DNA of 64,000 nt from Liquorilactobacillus sicerae. GTDB lineage: Bacteria > Bacillota > Bacilli > Lactobacillales > Lactobacillaceae. Position 1 is the first letter of the stretch. Every line of letters begins with the position of its first letter. This document shows, one piece after another, positions 61,927-64,000 of this stretch. The translations under genes and the position numbers were made by a program. The notes under the pieces were generated by a model that made no database searches, was not told the origin of the DNA, and saw only the letters and a program-made list of their open reading frames with translations. The stretch is from the NCBI RefSeq assembly GCF_029916425.1, contig NZ_JAHAVQ010000005.1, positions 62,001 through 126,000 of the forward strand. Reading direction: 5' to 3'.

Positions 61927-61946
61927 CTAATCATTCCCCTAAAATT

Positions 61947-62399
61947 TCAACTGACCATTTCTAACAGTAATCTTTGAACTTCTTTGGCTGCCGGTGGATC
62001 CTGAGCAATCACTAGAACTGTATCATCATCGCCCAAAGAACCAAAAATTTCTTTAACCTTCAATTGATCAATCAAACTAGCGACTGCAGGACCATTGCCC
62101 GGCAATAATTTAATCAAGAAAAAAGATTCATGTAATCTTGAAGATAAATACGCATCATGCAAAGTCTTCTTCAACTTTTTCTCAGCGTTTAATTTTTTTT
62201 CAGCTGGCAAACTATATTGATAGCCGCCATTTGGAGCCGGTAATTTTACTAATTGCAATTCCTTAACATCACGTGAAACTGTTGCTTGAGTAACCTTAAT
62301 CGCTTGCTCTTGCAGCAATTTTACAATATCTTCTTGCCGATCAATACTATACTGTTGAATTAACTTTCTGATTGCTTTTTGTCTTTCAAGTTTTCGCAT
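61947..62399 (-). CDS. argR: Arginine repressor ArgR
   Basis: ArgR is an arginine-sensing transcription regulator. It has 150 residues from the ATG; a GTG three codons upstream is equally possible. The N-terminal winged helix has RQKAIRKLIQQYSIDRQEDIV and VTQATVSRDVKELQLVKLP (about 40-58). The C-terminal oligomerisation and Arg-binding part has GSLGDDDTVLVIAQD (about 118-132). The classic tlyA-argR-recN order is present. Confidence 0.95.
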   Translation of the reverse strand: MRKLERQKAIRKLIQQYSIDRQEDIVKLLQEQAIKVTQATVSRDVKELQLVKLPAPNGGYQYSLPAEKKLNAEKKLKKTLHDAYLSSRLHESFFLIKLLPGNGPAVASLIDQLKVKEIFGSLGDDDTVLVIAQDPPAAKEVQRLLLEMVS

Positions 62400-62433
62400 T
62401 AATTTCACCGTTCCCTAAATAATATTCATTCAT

Positions 62434-62462
62434 ATAATATTATATTTTGGATAATTATACAA
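62434..62462 (-). promoter_or_regulatory. Promoter of argR-recN with ARG-box-like repeat
   Basis: TTGTAT (62457-62462) and TATTAT (62434-62439) are separated by 17 bases. Between them and the gene is TGAATGAATATTATT, which resembles half an ARG box. Autoregulation is plausible but the site is not a clean match. Confidence 0.5.
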
Positions 62463-62486
62463 AGGAAAAACTTGGCTATAACCAAT

Positions 62487-63299
62487 TTAAATTAAATTTT
62501 GCCAAGCAGCGGCCACAACTTGATCAATATCAACAGTAGCTGATTCTTCTCCCGCTTGATTGCTAGTCTTTAAATAAATCAAAAACTCAATATTCCCTTC
62601 ACCGCCCTTGATTGGTGAAAAATCTAAGCCACAAACATCATAATTTTCCTGGATAGCCAAAGTAATTATCGCCTGCAAGACCTCACGATGAATCTGAGGA
62701 TCACGAATAATTCCATGTTTACCAACTTTATCTTTGCCAGCTTCAAATTGTGGCTTGATCAAGGCAACTACTGAGCTGTCAACTGGTAAAATTGAATGTA
62801 AATTCGGCAAAATCAATGCTAGCGAGATAAAAGAAACATCAATTGTTGCAAAGGTCGGTTGGCCACTGGTAAAATCACTCGGCTGACTATAGCGAAAATT
62901 TGTCTGCTCCATGACAACGACACGCGGATCTTGACGCAATTTCCAAATTAATTGATTTGTCCCAACATCTAATGCATAACTTAGCTTAGCCCCATTTTGC
63001 AACATCACATCAGTAAATCCACCAGTTGAAGCTCCAATATCTAAAACAGTTTGGTCTTTAACGCTTAAATTAAAGACTTGTAAAGCTTTAGCTAATTTAA
63101 AACCTCCGCGACTAACATATGGCATTTTATTTCCCTTAAAGTGCAATTCTGTTGTCGGATCGATCTTCATTCCTGGTTTATCAAGTCGTTCTTCATTTTT
63201 TCCAAGAATCTCGCCAGCCATGACCGCCCGCTTAGCCTGTTCACGACTCGCAAATAATCCTTGCTTAACTAAGAGAACGTCGATTCGCTCTTTTTTCAT
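62487..63299 (-). CDS. tlyA: TlyA family rRNA methyltransferase / hemolysin-like protein
   Basis: TlyA has an S4 RNA-binding domain and an FtsJ-like SAM methyltransferase domain; relatives methylate 16S and 23S rRNA riboses. It has 270 residues from the ATG behind GAAGGA. The S4 domain begins MKKERIDVLLVKQGLF. The methyltransferase has VLDIGASTGGFTDVMLQNGAK (split as VLDIGASTGGFTDVML) and LIKPQFEAGKDKVG. Its start overlaps the ispA stop by four bases. Confidence 0.95.
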   Translation of the reverse strand: MKKERIDVLLVKQGLFASREQAKRAVMAGEILGKNEERLDKPGMKIDPTTELHFKGNKMPYVSRGGFKLAKALQVFNLSVKDQTVLDIGASTGGFTDVMLQNGAKLSYALDVGTNQLIWKLRQDPRVVVMEQTNFRYSQPSDFTSGQPTFATIDVSFISLALILPNLHSILPVDSSVVALIKPQFEAGKDKVGKHGIIRDPQIHREVLQAIITLAIQENYDVCGLDFSPIKGGEGNIEFLIYLKTSNQAGEESATVDIDQVVAAAWQNLI

Positions 63300-64000
63300 T
63301 GTTTTTCCTTCTTTGAAAAATAAGTTAATAATCCTTGCAAAAGACTGCAATCCACTCCCGCTTGTGACAAAGTTTCCAACGAATTTGCAGCTTGATCAAC
63401 AGCTGCGGCCAAAGCGATCCAACTTTGGGAAATTCCAAGCAAGCTAGGATAAGTATTTTTATGCTCGCTTTGATCTTTATGAACCCTTTTGCCCATTTCA
63501 GCTGTCGTACTGAGTTCATCCATTAAATCATCATAAATTTGAAAAGCCAAACCAAAATTTCGCCCATAATTTTCAATGGCTGCTCTTTGCTCCGACTTAA
63601 TGCTAGCTAAAACAGCTCCTGCCTGACAAGCATACAAAATTAAGGCACCCGTTTTTTGTTGATGGAGTTTCTTCAATTGTCTCAAATTTAAGTGCTGTTT
63701 TTCTCCCAGAACATCCCTCATTTGACCGCTAACCATTCCTGAAACACCAGCGGCATGGGCTAATAAGCCTACTAACTCACTAATTTTCTTTGAACTCAAG
63801 CTAGTCTGAGTCAACCATTCAAAAGCTGTTGTTAATAAACCATCACCAGCTAAAACTGCTGTTGCTTGACCAAATTTTTTATGATTGGTCAAAACTCCAC
63901 GCCTCAAATCATCATTATCCATTTCAGGCAGATCGTCATGAATTAAAGAGTAAGTATGCAACAACTCCAAGCTCCCGGCTACATCTAGAACTGCTTGATC
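63296..64000 (-). CDS. ispA: Polyprenyl (farnesyl/geranyl) diphosphate synthase, C-terminal part (cut by window edge)
   Basis: A trans-prenyltransferase that elongates isoprenoid chains, feeding undecaprenol and other prenyl products. About 234 codons are present and the frame stays open through base 64000; the N-terminus lies outside. The first Asp-rich motif is DDLPEMDNDDLRRG. The second lies in IYDDLMDE, where members often have DDILD. The stop overlaps tlyA as ATGA. It probably follows the xseA-xseB genes outside the window. Confidence 0.92.
   Translation of the reverse strand, partial: DQAVLDVAGSLELLHTYSLIHDDLPEMDNDDLRRGVLTNHKKFGQATAVLAGDGLLTTAFEWLTQTSLSSKKISELVGLLAHAAGVSGMVSGQMRDVLGEKQHLNLRQLKKLHQQKTGALILYACQAGAVLASIKSEQRAAIENYGRNFGLAFQIYDDLMDELSTTAEMGKRVHKDQSEHKNTYPSLLGISQSWIALAAAVDQAANSLETLSQAGVDCSLLQGLLTYFSKKEKQ

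Overview
The window is a stretch of low-GC Firmicutes chromosome, almost certainly from a member of the Lactobacillaceae. The case rests on a Gram-positive PolC, T-box control of aminoacyl-tRNA synthetases, a CIRCE/HrcA heat-shock operon, a LexA gene with a Bacillus-type SOS box, a 2-hydroxyacid (D-lactate type) dehydrogenase, YneF and DUF896 proteins, and glutamine-rich proteins. The genus cannot be fixed from the sequence alone. Nearly all genes lie on the minus strand and are read from high to low coordinates. I see no phage, transposase, CRISPR array, rRNA or tRNA.

Layout. 1-461 is the start of a cysteine synthase gene cut by the window edge, preceded by an apparent cysteine-rich leader peptide with an attenuator. 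754-10686 holds rpoD, dnaG, glyS, glyQ (with a glycine T-box), recO, era, dgkA, ybeY and phoH. 10832-13394 holds yqeY, rpsU, a divergent PEP synthase/PPDK regulator and nfo. 13419-16189 is a small accessory block of three glycosyltransferases, followed by a YitT-type membrane protein and msrA. 17761-21062 is the aspS-hisS operon under its own T-box. 21209-28527 holds a wall amidase, a HAD hydrolase, an odd alpha/beta hydrolase, dtd, rel, a small membrane protein, rsmE and prmA. 28680-29541 is a short plus-strand unit of two unrecognised small genes with its own promoter and terminator. 29617-36432 is lepA, dnaJ, dnaK, grpE, hrcA and CIRCE. 36507-43492 is ribF, truB, rbfA, infB, ylxQ, ylxR, nusA and rimP. 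43507-55985 is polC, proS, rseP, cdsA, uppS, frr, pyrH, tsf and rpsB. 56019-64000 holds an ldhD-like gene, a GIY-YIG protein, a tRNA methyltransferase, plsC, yneF, DUF896, lexA, recN, argR, tlyA and a truncated ispA.

Most of the content is housekeeping: replication (dnaG, polC), transcription (rpoD, nusA), translation (synthetases, initiation and elongation factors, ribosome maturation), envelope lipid carriers (cdsA, uppS, plsC, dgkA, ispA) and stress response (hrcA operon, rel, lexA, recN).

The most interesting signals are regulatory. First, the cysteine synthase gene is preceded by a promoter, a 32-codon ORF with three consecutive Cys codons, a 17-nt antiterminator arm and a strong terminator. 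Together they form a coherent ribosome-stalling attenuation model. Second, several operon junctions interlock a terminator with the next promoter. Third, the aspS-hisS T-box carries an Asp (GAC) specifier that overlaps a His codon. Fourth, the alpha/beta hydrolase has Asp where the family has its Ser nucleophile. Fifth, lexA is divergent from the DUF896 gene with one SOS box between them and no yneA-like gene.
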